Shown: piece by piece, positions 9,433-20,155 of the stretch
Layout: each line of letters starts with the position of its first letter
Numbering within the stretch: the stretch's first letter is position 1
Assembly (NCBI GenBank): GCA_947095585.1
Contig: OX352764.1
Span: 73,489,536 to 73,553,535, forward strand
Length of the DNA stretch: 64,000 nt
From: Nephrocerus scutellatus
Taxonomy: Eukaryota > Arthropoda > Insecta > Diptera > Pipunculidae
Direction: 5' to 3'
Notes under the pieces: generated by a model
Databases searched by the model: none
The model's input: only the letters and a program-made list of their open reading frames with translations
What the model was told of the DNA's origin: nothing
Position numbers and translations under genes: made by a program

Positions 9433-9720
9433 TTTTATTTGTTTTGTTTTCTGGTGCGTAAACAAACAAATCTGATGGTTTTCCGACACGGGCACAGGCG
9501 ACATACAATTGACCATGCGAGAAGTATTGATTTTCAAGGTTGATGACGCAAACACTTAAAACCTGCCCTTGTGATTTGTTTATTGTAATCTCGAATGTAA
9601 ATTGCACCCGAAACTTCAAGCGTTTTAAGTCTAATGGCATGTTGGTCGGAATCATTTGGATGCGTTGACAGATCGCAAAAAAAAGACCGTACAGCTGTCA
9701 AACGACATTTGCGCACGTAG
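9430..9720 (-). pseudogene. Helitron/Helentron helicase C-terminal fragment
   Basis: The minus-strand frame has MIPTNMPLDLKRLKF, then TINKSQGQVLSVC, LENQYFSHGQLYVACARVG and KPSDLFVYAP. These match the last conserved motifs of the PIF1-like helicase of Helitrons, which unwinds DNA during rolling-circle transposition. Only about the last 80-100 residues remain; the ATPase motifs and the Rep domain are absent. A related reading continues in a second frame toward 9790, so there is a frameshift. Its C-terminus faces the 3' end of HINE A and lies on the opposite strand to it. It is a dead gene, but it is direct evidence of an autonomous Helitron relative in this genome. Confidence 0.88.
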
Positions 9721-9791
9721 CGCCAACTATTGGAATCTATTGTAATAGATACGAAATAACGACTTTTGTAGGAAAGATCGCGAATCAACAC

Positions 9792-10034
9792 AAAAGTAAA
9801 AACAAATTTAATTTTGTTTTGTTTTTGAGTTATCTCTTCAAAAAATATCCAATTTTATGGTTTTCCAATTTTTCATACTTGTAATTTTCCCAAATTTTCT
9901 TATGCTAAAAAATTTAACGTTGGAGCAAAACAAAGACAACAAGACGAAAATCAACCAATTATGTCAAAATTAATACAATATTTCTTATATGCATTTGTTA
10001 TTGGCTCTTGTTTACCATAGGTAATTCTGTGAGG
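9792..10034. other. Short AT-rich gap
   Basis: No gene or repeat boundary is recognised between the helicase remnant and the next HINE copy. Confidence 0.5.
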
Positions 10035-11222
10035 TAAAATATAAATAAAAAAACCCATAAAAATTAAAATTTTTCATCTAAATCATCTAATCAGATGTCA
10101 AATTTGAAAATGCTCAGATCATTTTATTCTGAGCATTTAGAGCATGCTCATACTATGAGCAAATAAGAAACACGAGCATTTTTCTTGAGAACTCTTTGAC
10201 TGCTCTGAACTAATTAATGAAAACGCCAAATGACAGAATATTGTGAAAACTTGTTGTTCTATCTGTAAGTTGATATCGAAAACAAAAAACGACATCAATA
10301 AAAATACAATTCAGTAAATAAGTAAGTAAGTTGAATTAAGCATAAAACATTTATGTCTCGTTTCATCTGCTGGGTTCATTTGTGGGTGAGCTAAGATTTC
10401 TCTTTCGTGGTTTCAGTTTAACGTTGCATTTGCGAACTGTGCCGCCCGGAGTACGGTTTGATTTTATGTACCTTTGTTTTGTAACTGATAATGTTACTTT
10501 GCTACCCGTCGGCAATCGGATACATCGGGCACTCACCTCGTTCACCTCGAAAACTCTGTCACTTTGAAAGCTAAGCTATGGGTATGGTTTCGGATACGGT
10601 TTGTGCAATTGGAAAGATACATTAGTAAACAAAATACATACATATTACTTAAAGATGAAATGATATGTTTATAATCGATTCGACTTTTATACTATTACGC
10701 ACATTCATGGTAACTTTGTGAAATGTCGGAGTAATGTGCCGAGTTAAAAATATGGCGACGCAAACTCGTAATGCTGCCATGAACAGGCAGAATAGATTTT
10801 GGATTCAAAATCAACCAAATCAAGCAGAGCAGCCGACTACGCAGCACACACCGCACAGAGTCGTTGAAGTGCGACGGTATTTAAAAAAATGTATAAGGGC
10901 CAAATTTTATAAAAAGTGTTGTTTATTACATGTTTGTAAAATTTGAAAAAAATCTGGTAATTTTTATTTTAAATTTTTATGGAAGCCCCACGAACCCGGG
11001 GCCCGATCACTTCCAAATTTTAATAGAAAGTATTGTTACCGGAAATATACATATGTGCAAAATTTCAATAAAATCGGGCTATGGAAAGTGGGTTAAAAAT
11101 TGATCGCAAGATTCCATGACACACAAAGCCACAAATCCACAAATCCACACACCCACAAACCCACAAACCCACAAAACCACAAACACACGGGCACGCGAAG
11201 TTAATATAGAGAATTTAAAAAG
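10035..11222 (-). mobile_element. HINE B, long copy with internal modules
   Basis: On the minus strand the 5' end is at about 11222, with AAATTCTCTATATTAACTTC, GCGTGCCCGTGTG and a decayed GTGG/GTGT repeat (11116-11180). GTGGAATCTTGCGATC-type sequence and one or two array units follow. The 3' end at about 10040-10080 is TTAATTTTTATGGGTTT. Between them are a module Y segment (near 10828-10880, GCAGCCGACTACGCAGCACA) and module X (10087-10385). The open frames inside (for example 10734-10946) do not resemble known proteins. It shares both modules with HINE H and module X with the copy at 23578. Confidence 0.75.
10087..10385. repeat. Module X, copy 1
   Basis: This block runs from GATGTCAAATTTGAAAATGC to TTTCATCTGCTGGGTTCATT. 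It is nearly identical to 23715-24003, and its second half recurs inverted at 27085-27230. It contains several TGAGCA/TGCTCA motifs between 10110 and 10210. It lies inside HINE elements in all three places and shows no coding. Confidence 0.8.
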
Positions 11223-11247
11223 AAAAAGAGTGCGTGACGATGAGAAA

Positions 11248-11535
11248 TGGCTTAGTTCCAAAAAATTCCAGACCCTATTGGCCAGATCCCAGAACAGAAT
11301 TTCCATAGGACCCAGTTTTATAGTAGGATCTAAGTACTATATTCAGAGTTTCATACGAATCGCTTGAGAAATGGCTTAGTTCCAAAAACTCCAAACAGAA
11401 TTTCCATAGGAACAAATGTTATAGTCGCATATTAGTCCTACATTCCGAGTTTCATACGAATCGCTTGAGAAATGGCTTGGTTCCCAAAACTCCAGACCCT
11501 ATTGGCCAGATCCCAGAATTTCCATAGGAGCTCTT
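11248..11535. repeat. Tandem repeat of about 100-117 bp, 2.5 units
   Basis: Units start at about 11250, 11366 and 11467 with GAGAAATGGCTTAGTTCCAA, then CAGACCCTATTGGCCAGATC and AATTTCCATAGGA. Two of them end in GAGTTTCATACGAATCGCTT. The third is cut by the mariner derivative that follows. No coding is evident. Confidence 0.8.
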
Positions 11536-11555
11536 AAAAAAACACGTTATATCTA

Positions 11556-11718
11556 ACGGGTGTTTTTTTAAGAGGTTGCCGATTTTTTTTTTGAATAAAA
11601 CACATATAAAATTATGAAATGACCAAAATTTTTTTTTATTTGGTAGATAATTTTTTGGCATTTAACATTTAAACACAATTTCTGGCATATGGCTACCACG
11701 ACTATTTTTCACAAATGT

Positions 11719-11753
<35 letters not shown>

Positions 11754-11867
11754 CATAATGATTTGCCAAACAATACTGAGTAGAAATGCCACTTTGAGCT
11801 GTCAAAACAACTGTCATAAAATAAAACGACATCTATCGGAAAAACAAACCTCCCAAAAAAACACCCT
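11556..11867 (-). mobile_element. Internally deleted DD41D mariner derivative with poly-T junction
   Basis: The left 165 bp match 48402-48569 and the right 115 bp match 49589-49704, the two ends of the mariner described below, almost base for base. The transposase gene between them is missing, and a run of 33 T residues (11721-11753) stands at the junction. Both terminal repeats are present (ACGGGTGTTTTTTTAAGAGG and CACCC), flanked by TA. It codes for nothing and could have been moved only in trans by a full-length relative. Confidence 0.92.
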
Positions 11868-11869
11868 AT

Positions 11870-12234
11870 ATATAGTTATAGTTATATACATATATAGTTA
11901 CATACATATATAATATATAACTATAGAAAACGAGGCATAAAATTAACAAAAGTGAACAACAGAACAATGTGTACAACAGAGTAATAACAGTGTAACGCTG
12001 TAAAAATTGTTGTCCCCACCGTAAAAAAGTTTAACTTCAAAAAAATCTCTGTATATCCTGAGCTTAGGATGGCACATAAAGGAGAATCAAATACAATAAA
12101 ACAGAGCAATGTATTTGGTACATAAGAATATTTCTTATTCTATTCTGTTCATGATTGTAAAGTATATCAATAAGAAAGAGCCTTTGATTATAAGCTGGAA
12201 ACTTTTCTTACGCGTTCAGTACAATGATTATTGT
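11870..12234. other. TATA-rich gap, no gene seen
   Basis: A short run of TATA/TAGTTATA repeats (11866-11930) is followed by unassigned AT-rich sequence. No gene is supported. Confidence 0.5.
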
Positions 12235-12640
12235 TTGAACAAAAAAGAAAAAGGATGATGCTACCATATTCCAAGAATGTTCTTACCAAAGACTTATACT
12301 GCAATTTAAGGGGTCATGAATATCTTTTGAATTTCGTTTAACGAACCTTAATATTTTGTTCGCTTTTATAATAATGTTATCGTAATGGCAATGAAAATCA
12401 AAATTGGAGTCAAAATATACCTCCAAATAGTAAAAGTTGGAAACTCTGGTTAGCGGGGCATTAATAACATTAATGATAATCGCTTATTATAAATTGAGTT
12501 TTTCTCGATAAGTTGAGGATTCTACAATAATTGTATTCAAGTGTAAGTCATTATTGTTACACCAGTTAACAACATTGCTAAATTTGTTGTACACACTGGT
12601 TTAGAGTGGTTTATGTATATTAAATACAAGTTTAGATATA
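12235..12640 (-). pseudogene. LINE reverse transcriptase fragment, Jockey-like
   Basis: Minus-strand translation in shifted frames gives NVVNWCNNNDLHLN, then LTRVSNFYYLEVYFDS and NIIIKANKILRFVKRNSKDI. These match the RT thumb region of Jockey-superfamily LINEs (the xWCxxNxLxLN block and the YLGVxFDxxL block). Only about 130 residues remain, with stops. No termini are seen. Confidence 0.6.
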
Positions 12641-12644
12641 GAAT

Positions 12645-14285
12645 ATAATGAGAACCAATGTGATCATTGATATAAGTATCTTAATGTAGCATGTAAGTTT
12701 CGTCATTTTTTTGCTGACCAATATATTATAAAGTTAAGTTTGGAATAAATAATTGGTTAAAAAAATTAAAAAATGAGAATATTTCAAACTCGGAAACTTT
12801 TTCTTTTACTAACTTTTATAAATCTTTTTTCTTAGTTCTGTAACAAACGTTAATTTTTTTGTAGTGTAGAATCACCCTATTGTACTCGTATATACAAGTA
12901 CTTGAAGAAGAATGAAATGTTAATAAAAAGTCTGATGACTACAAATTTTATTTTCCGCCAGAACCTTATTTGGATTAAATGGACTGATAAATGAAATTCA
13001 GTTTTTAATTTGCATTTGAATTAGTTTTTGATGAGCTTAATTTCTTGGTGTGACATGGAAATGGCAAGTATTTTAGAACAATGATTGTTCGGATTTAATT
13101 ACTGCAGTATGTTTTACTGTTTTTGTTGTTCAATAATTGCGTTTGTAAGTAAAAAATTAAATTATTTCAGTGAAACTTTATATTTATAATTTTTTTAATT
13201 AGATACTTAAGGTCTCTGCAAGCCAAGTTTCAGAATCTTCTTTGGTCTTCAATTTGAGAAGCAGACATTTGTTTTTACTTTCTTTGCAACAATTCAACAA
13301 GAGTATAGAAAATAACTATAAAAACATTGCTGTTAGATGTAAATTTTATAACTAACACTAGTAAATAATTGAAAAACAAAATAGAGTTTAAGAAAACTTA
13401 ACTTTGAATTTATATTCCTTTCTTAACAGTGGTTATAAACTTAAAATATAGAATTTCAATAACTTTTAACATACAGGAGGTGTTGATATTCGAATCCAAG
13501 CTCAAGAAACTTTTTATCCTGCGTAAAAGCATTCCTTGTTACGTGCGTGAGTTTTTTTCGTTGTTCTCAAAAGCAAATTATCGTACTCTAACTTGTTACT
13601 ATGGTTGCTATTCTTATTGGGGTGATTTGATTTTCAACGTAACAATATTCCTGAATTATTATGTGTGTTATTCCATTAAAAATAATTGCACTGTATGATG
13701 TTGGTTAGCTCGTTGAAATGTAGATGTGCTTAGCTTCTACAAAAAACGAAATACTTAAGTTCACCTGTGTGTGAGGGGTATCAACAGATAAATCTCTATT
13801 GAAAAAATATGGATTTATTGTGGTATACGTAACGGTATAAACATATATGACATCAAGAAAATTATTTGCTGCTAACGAAAGACCAGGATTCGAAAATCAC
13901 TCTGCCGTGAAGCGGATTTGGTTTACTACTCGAAAGTAAATGTAACCGCCAATGTAGCTGAGATAAAAGAATGTTCACTCAATGAGACGTAAATATTTAT
14001 TGAAATAAAAACACATAATACTCTAAAGTGTTCTATAGAATCCGAATCCATAAGTAGACCGGTCGATAATTGGTCATGCAGAAACAATAGCTGCTGTCAT
14101 TGGTCATTATGTCATGATTTTACGTGTTCAACATGCACATATGTATTGACTGTCAATCCTTTTTTTTCAAAGGAAAACAGTTTCAACGGAGCCGTTGCGC
14201 TGAACTTTTAAAAACTCCACAGTCCTCTGCTATTAAAGAACTCCTGCAGAGCTTCATACCCATAACTAAAGAAAAAAACTCCAAA
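12645..14285. other. Gene-free stretch
   Basis: AT-rich sequence with one 89-codon frame (13429-13698) and one 63-codon frame (14124-14315), neither resembling a known protein. No repeat edges were identified. Confidence 0.5.
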
Positions 14286-14450
14286 AAAGTATACAAAAGC
14301 TTTGTCCATCAGTGATACACATGTGTTCAAAATTTGAAGTAACTTTTAAAAAAATTATACGGGAACCACTCGGGCTTCACTCCAAAAAATGTAAGAAAAG
14401 TTTTGTCAACCAGTGATACACATGTGCTTAAATTTAAATTTAAATTTAAA
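14286..14450 (-). mobile_element. HINE fragment, about 1.5 array units
   Basis: Two units with TACACATGTGTTCAAAATTT and TACACATGTGCTTAAATTTA and the CTCGGGCTTCACTCC block mark a piece of the HINE array. Neither terminus is present. Confidence 0.65.
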
Positions 14451-14877
14451 AAGAAACCGTAATATTTAAAAACTGACAAGTTCACTAAACTTGGTACCAT
14501 TCAACTTTAGCAAATTCTTTACAGTTTATATATAGCGGTAAATTCAACGTTTTATTGTTTAGTGTACAATTTTTGTGATTGTGATACTGTCTGTAACACT
14601 GTCAGTGTTTTTACTTTTATTAGAATCAGGTTAAAATAGGTTCAGGAAGATCCTGCATTTTAACACAAAAACCCAAAGTCCCTGTTTATATTTGCATATG
14701 AGTTTTGTGCAATTGAGTCGTAGTTGCGGACAGCAAAGCACTAAATATTGAACTGAATCCCATTACTCTTTATCACAGCTGTTGCAGATCTCGTTGCAAT
14801 AAATATTCCACTTTTATGTCTCGCTAAAAAAAACTTTTGTGATATTATTAAATTTTACATCACTGAAGGTTAAATAA
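14451..14877. other. Gene-free gap between two HINE pieces
   Basis: No gene or repeat is recognised here. Confidence 0.45.
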
Positions 14878-14979
14878 AAAACAACCCAAAAAAAATAAAA
14901 TTGTTCATGTGAGTTCTCTAATTGGAAATACACATGTGTGCAACGTTTGAATAAAATCGGGTTATTTTGAAAACAATTA

Positions 14980-16887
14980 CAGTATTGACCGGTTAATTGC
15001 ACCGACTATTTGGTCGGGTTTTCTTGATCAATTATCCGGCGATGCAATTAACGAAAACCCGCTTAGTTACATTTCTAGTTCTATTAAACGAAAGTAGTTT
15101 ATTTGAAACAGTAAGTCAATTAAACAATACTATATTCAACTAACGTCAAAATTTTGTAACCTACATTGGAAAACTGCGGAGAAAAAGTAAAAACTCAGTT
15201 CCACACAATTACAATTTGATTCATTTAAAGTTTTTTATTAAAAAAAATATCACTTCAATTAGGAAAAGGTAAACGGAATATGTAAATATATCTTTGTAAA
15301 TATACATACTATAGTAACGCAGTTACGTATTTTTATTACTCATGTGTCTTAAAAAATCAGTTACAAAAGTCTGGAGTTTTCCACATTTATTTTTGAAAAC
15401 GTCTTCTTCCATATTTTCTAATTCGATAGTGAATTTATTGAGAGGTAGAAAATATGATCGAAGATTTTGGATGAACTGAATAATATTAGATGTTGACGGT
15501 ACAACATGTAGTATTTTCTCAACTTCTTCTTCATTGTTGCATACGGGATAATCTGAAACAACCTCTAAAATTTCTGCATCTGTTAGTTAACCATAACACG
15601 ATAAATTGTCATTGCATGCCACGTAAGCTATAAAATCGGAATTGTCTTTGTGCTCAATGAAGCTTTCAATGATATTGACATTGCTTTCATTTTGTTCTTC
15701 TTCTTGAACGAAATTTGCCTTTAAAAACAATTTGCAAACGCAAGTTATAAAAATATTATTGAGTTCTTAAAAAATACCTTTCAGAAACAATTCTTATTGT
15801 TGATGGTGTTATAAGCCACAAGCAATGCTTACTAATATGCATTGCTTGCAAAGCTGTAATAGTCTTCGAAAGTTCTTCCATTGTGATTTGTTTCCTTATA
15901 ATGTTATGCCGATAATATGCTTTAAAACAATGGATGATGCCTTGATCAAGAAACTGAATAATAGAGGTTGTATTTGTTGGTAGAAATTGGACATTAGTAT
16001 TTTTCGAATTTTCAACTTTTTATGGTAGGCAGCATTATCGACAAAAAGTCTTTATGGTATAGAAATATTTTAACGGTAACACTTTGTTTTTAAAACACCT
16101 TGGTCTTCCAGTCCTTCCAAACACAACAATTTTTTTTGTAACCACCGTCGCATTACAAATAAAAAGTAATGTAAGTCGCTCCTTCGATGATCTGAAACCC
16201 CGCACATAGGCTCCCCCTTTTGTTAAAGTTGATGTGGGCATAGCTTTAAAATATAGGCCCATCTCAACGGCGTTGAAAATTTCGTTAGCCGCATAATTTA
16301 ATAATAAATTGGGAAGAATTGATTTTCGAAAATTCTCAGCACCTTTAGAATCTGCAGAAGACTATTCACCTTGAATTTTTTTCAAAACTATTCCATGTCG
16401 CTTTTTCCAGCGCCATAGCCACGCAGTAATAACACACATTAAAAATCAACCACTTTACAGATTCAAGATGAGCTAACCTGCAGTGGGAGTAAAATCCTGG
16501 CCCAACATCACAGCGAACTGTTTTGCTTTTGCATCACAACATTTACGGAAATTGCTGCTCCCGAAGACCGCATTTGACCAAACCATGTCAAAAGCGCTTG
16601 TTCTACCTCTTTGCATGATCGAAGTCTTTATCGTTTGCGTGATAGTTCACAGTTTTTGGAGATTTTTTCGATATCCTTTGCATTCTTTAAAACTCTATTG
16701 AGTGTACTTTTGGAGCATTTATATTTTGCACACAATTCAGGTTTGGTTTTTTCTTTAGATTCATTGATTAGATTATTTTTGTTTTATAGACAAACTTGTG
16801 TTTTTTCTGGCACTCTTTTTTATAGAATTTTTGTCAAAACTTAAAAGAACAGCGCTAACAGAACTAAATTGACAATTGGCAATACTG
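14980..16887 (-). mobile_element. Full-length pogo/Tigger-type DNA transposon
   Basis: The ends are CAGTATTGACCGGTTAATTG on the left and, inverted, CAGTATTGCCAATTGTCAAT on the right. Each is flanked by TA (14978-14979 and 16888-16889), the usual pogo/Tigger target duplication. At 1908 bp it is complete at both ends. It encodes a decayed CENP-B/jerky-like transposase on the minus strand. Internal TIR-like sequence continues to about 15050 on the left side. Confidence 0.85.
15340..16800 (-). pseudogene. Tigger/jerky-like DDE transposase, broken
   Basis: Blocks follow the usual family order on the minus strand. A CENP-B-type DNA-binding helix-turn-helix (KCSKSTLNRVLKNAKDIEKI region, 16790-16640) comes first, then KEVEQALLTWFGQMRSSGAA and WLWRWKKRHGIVLKKIQGE. 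The catalytic domain starts with EMGLYFKAMPTSTLTKGGA (about 16262) and continues with SSKERLTLLFICNAT and NTTSIIQFLDQGIIHCFKAY. An acidic tail follows (15750-15340). The first catalytic aspartate, in the usual DETGL motif, is changed (VEMGL), and the middle of the catalytic core near 16030 is degraded. Several stops and shifts interrupt it. Confidence 0.85.
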
Positions 16888-17197
16888 TATATTGGATCCA
16901 CTTGGCCCTGACGACCAATCATTTCCAAATTTTTACAAAAAGGTGTTGTCATCGGATATACACATGTGTACAAAATTTGAATGCATTTGAAGTAATTTTT
17001 CAAAAAAAAATTTATGAAAGCCCCGCTCTTAATTGAAAGAGGAGATACACATGTGTGCAAAGTTTGAATAAGATTGGCCTTTATGAAGTGAGTTAAAAAT
17101 TTATCACAAAGTTCTGCCAGCCACAAATAAATAAATAAATAAAGTTAATGTAGAGAATTTAAAAATCGCAGTTATCAATCCAAGATCAATGCATAAA

Positions 17198-18179
17198 AAA
17201 ACAACCCATAAAAATTCAAATTTTTCATGTAAATTCTCTAATAGGAGATGGGTGTGTGTTAAAATTTGAAGAAAATCAGGCTAATTTTTAAAAAAATTAC
17301 ATGGACACCACACGGATCTCAGGGCCCTATCACTCCAACAAATTTACAAAAAGGTTTGTCCATCAGTGATACACATGTGTTTAAAATTTGAAGCAAATCG
17401 AGCTAATTTTAAAAAAAATTTATGTGGGCACCCTTCGGGCCTCAGAGCCAGTTCACTCCAAAAACTTTACAAAAAATATTTTCCATTGGAGATACACAGA
17501 AGTAAAAAATTTGAAGAAAATCGGGTTAATTTTTTGGAAAAATTTATATGGGGCCCCAAGACCCCGGCCACAAAAATTTTTACAAAAAGTGTTGTCCATC
17601 AGAGAAACACGCGTATATAAAATTTGAAGAAAATCGGGTTAATTTTTATAAAAAAAATTTTATGGGGCCCCACGAACCCGGGGCCTGGGGTCTCCAAAAT
17701 TTTTACAAAAAGTGTTGTCCATCAGAGATACACATGTGTATAAAATTTGAAGAAAATCGAATAAAATTTTGTAAAATATTTGTATGGGAGCCCCCCGACC
17801 CCGTGGCCCGACGGTCTTCAAATTTTAATAGAAAGTGTTGTCTCCGGAAATACACATGTGTGCAAAATTTCAATAAAATCGGGCTTTGGGAAGTGGGTGA
17901 AAAATTGATCGCAAGATTCCACGACAGACGACCGACGACCGAAGACCGACGACCGACGACCGACGACCGACGACCGACGACCGACGACCGACGACCGACG
18001 ACCGACGACCGACGACCGACGACCGACGACCGACGACCGACGACCGACGACCGACGACCGACGACCGACGACCGACGACCGACGACCGACGACCGACGAC
18101 CGACGACCGACGACCGACGACCGACGACCGACGACCGACGACCGACGACCGACGACCGACGACCGACGACCGACGACTA
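17198..18179 (-). mobile_element. HINE D, with six array units and a satellite at its 5' end
   Basis: The 3' end is AACAACCCATAAAAATTCAA then TGTAAATTCTCTAATAGGAG at 17200-17250. Six units of about 122 bp follow (motifs near 17235, 17370, 17495, 17610, 17735 and 17860). The 5' segment has GATCGCAAGATTCCACGACA. Where other copies carry a short GTCY microsatellite, this one carries about 250 bp of a 7-bp satellite (17924-18178). The terminal AAATTCTCTATATTAAC is missing. Confidence 0.8.
17924..18178. repeat. Heptamer satellite (CCGACGA)n, about 36 copies
   Basis: An almost perfect run of CCGACGA (minus strand TCGTCGG). Because 21 bp is three units, any frame repeats every seven codons, which gives the artefactual open frame 17548-18180 with an RRPTTDD repeat. 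It sits exactly where HINE elements have their GTCY microsatellite, so it probably arose by expansion of that tract. Confidence 0.95.
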
Positions 18180-18299
18180 AATAGGGTGCCGTAAATGTTT
18201 TTAGAAATTGGTAATACTAGTGTTTTCCGATGAAAATCTCTATGTCAATTCAAAAGTTTAACATTTTTTGAGGATATGTTTCTTAAAAGTAATCTGTCA

Positions 18300-18950
18300 G
18301 AATTCAGTGGAAAAATGTAATTATCGCGTGAAAATTTCGTGTGATGACTCAACAACAGTGCTTCGAATCACTTCATTCGACTTTTGGCAATGAAGCGCAC
18401 CAACCTTGGCTAGTGTTAATAATTGGTACAATGAATTTAAACGCGGACGACGTTTACTCAAAGACGAGCCTCGTGAAGGTCGTCCAAAAACAGCTGTTGT
18501 GCCAGAAAACGTCGATGCTGTGAGAAAACTGATTGAAGAGGATCGTCATGTGACTTATCGGGAAATCGAGGCATGCCTAGGCATTAGTAACACCAGCGAT
18601 AAACGATTTTACATGAACATTTAAAGGTGCGAAAGCTATGTGCACGTTGTATTACACATTTTTTGACAGACGCACAAAAAAAGTTTCGAGTCGATTGGTG
18701 CCGCCAAATGCTTGAAAAATTCATTGAAGGTACACCCAAAAACTTATATAAGATCGTGACATGTGACGAGTCATGGATATTTGCGTACGAGCCGGAAAGA
18801 AAAGGGCAATAGATTGTTTGGGTTTTTCAATTCGAAGTAAATCTAACAAAAGTTGTGCGAGCTCGGAGCTGTTGGGAATCAAATGGACTTGTTTCTTCAG
18901 GAAAACATTTGTTTGCCTCGAAACACAAAAATTTTTTATTTTTAGTAACT
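18300..18950 (+). pseudogene. mariner (DD34D-type) transposase, 3' truncated
   Basis: Frames from 18341 to about 18950 give the mariner N-terminal helix-turn-helix (NNWYNEFKRGRRLLKDEPRE, GRPKTAVVPENVDAVRKLI), then HVTYREIEACLGIS, LTDAQKKFRVDWCRQMLEKF and VTCDESWIFAYEPE with the first catalytic aspartate. The last recognisable block is the VWVFQFEVNLTKVVRARS region. The second and third catalytic aspartates are absent because the copy ends at HINE E. At least three frameshifts are present, and no clear terminal repeats were found. Confidence 0.85.
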
Positions 18951-18954
18951 ATTA

Positions 18955-19545
18955 TTACTAAATTCTCTATATTAACTTCGCGCGCTCGTGTGTTTGTGAC
19001 TGGCTCGCTGGCCAAATCTTTTGATAAATTTTTAGCCCAATTTGCAGCCCTCTGGCCTCGGGTCGGGGGCTCCCATACAAATATTTTACATTTTATTTTA
19101 ATTACACGATTTTCTTCAAATTTTAAAATCTATGAACAACACTTTTTTTTTAAAATTTGGAAGTGATCTGAACATGGGGTCGGGGTCGGCTCTCATAATT
19201 TTTTTTTAAAAATGGACTGAATTTCCTTCAAATTTTATACACATGTGTGTCTCCGATTCACAACACTTTTAGTTAAAATTTGGAACTGATTGGTCCCGGG
19301 GTCGGCAGGCTCTCATAAAAATTTGTTAACCCTAATTTTCTTCAAGTTGTAAAAACATATGTATCTCCGATTGAAAACACTTTTTGTAAAAATTTGGAAG
19401 TGTTCGGGCCACAGGACCGAAGGACTCCCATATATATTTTTTTTACATCAACCCGATTTTATTCCAGCTGCACACCTGTGTATCTTCGATTTGAGAATTA
19501 CAGGAAACATTTTCATCTTTATGGGCTGTTTGTTTTTCATTATTA
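18955..19545 (+). mobile_element. HINE E
   Basis: The 5' end is CTAAATTCTCTATATTAACT then TCGCGCGCTCGTGTGTTTGT at 18958-18996. About four array units follow, with CACATGTGTGTCTCCGATTC near 19240 and ATATGTATCTCCGATTG near 19355. The 3' end is TTTGAGAATTACAGGAAACA then TTATGGGCTGTTTG, ending near 19545. It abuts the truncated mariner on its left. Confidence 0.78.
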
Positions 19546-20155
19546 AGATTTTAAATTTATTTATTCAGTTTTGATTCAATTACCTTTTTGATTTTTTTTA
19601 TCTAATATAAATCCAATTTACAGTTTAATATTAAAAATCAATAGCAATATGTACAACGAGTCAATCGTAGAATTACATTAAAAACAATTGCAATTGCATA
19701 ATTAAAACAACTGATTTAATTGTAAAAAATTGTGCCAATTAAAGCTGAAGTCATGAAAAAACCTTCATAACAGCAGTGGTGAAGTGGGGAGCAAGAGAAT
19801 CAATTTAATCGATAATTTTAAATGGTTCCGGTGGAAATAATTTTAAATGTTTGGTGATTAATTAATCAAATTAAATCAAAAATGCTAATTAGCCCTGCGT
19901 ACTGTCGGTCGGGAAATAGTAATTCGAAAGCTTCCAACTTTGTTTTAAATTAAACAAAAAACCAAAAATACAATTTATAAACTTTCACAATTATTGTAAT
20001 TAATTTATTCAGCGTAACGGACAGCGTTTTTGAATGAATACTGAGCTGGGTGTAGTTGGAGATTTTTTAAAAATTGATTATTATTTTCCTATAATTTTTT
20101 AATTCCTGGGTTAATAACACATCCAACATAATACGTATGTTGTTTTCCTTGTAAT
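19546..20155. other. AT-rich gap, no gene seen
   Basis: No open frame or repeat is supported in this stretch. Confidence 0.5.

Larger units (their letters stand above)
14878..17163 (-). mobile_element. HINE C, split by a Tigger element
   Basis: The element's 3' end (AAAAAACAACCC, then AATTGTTCATGTGAGTTCTC) is at 14878-14925. Its array begins before 14979 and resumes at 16888 with the expected next part of a unit (TATTGGATCCACTTGGCCCT, then CAATCATTTCCAAATTTTTA). The 5' end is at about 17163, with GTTAATGTAGAGAATTTAAA and a short AAAT/AAATA repeat where other copies have GTCY. Removing 14980-16887 plus one TA leaves a normal HINE unit. The HINE was therefore there first. Confidence 0.78.

Noticed and set aside
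17548..18180. A 210-codon open frame with an RRPTTDD repeat tail
   Set aside because: The second half is the (CCGACGA)n satellite and the first half crosses HINE array units, which are non-coding. The frame is a repeat artefact.
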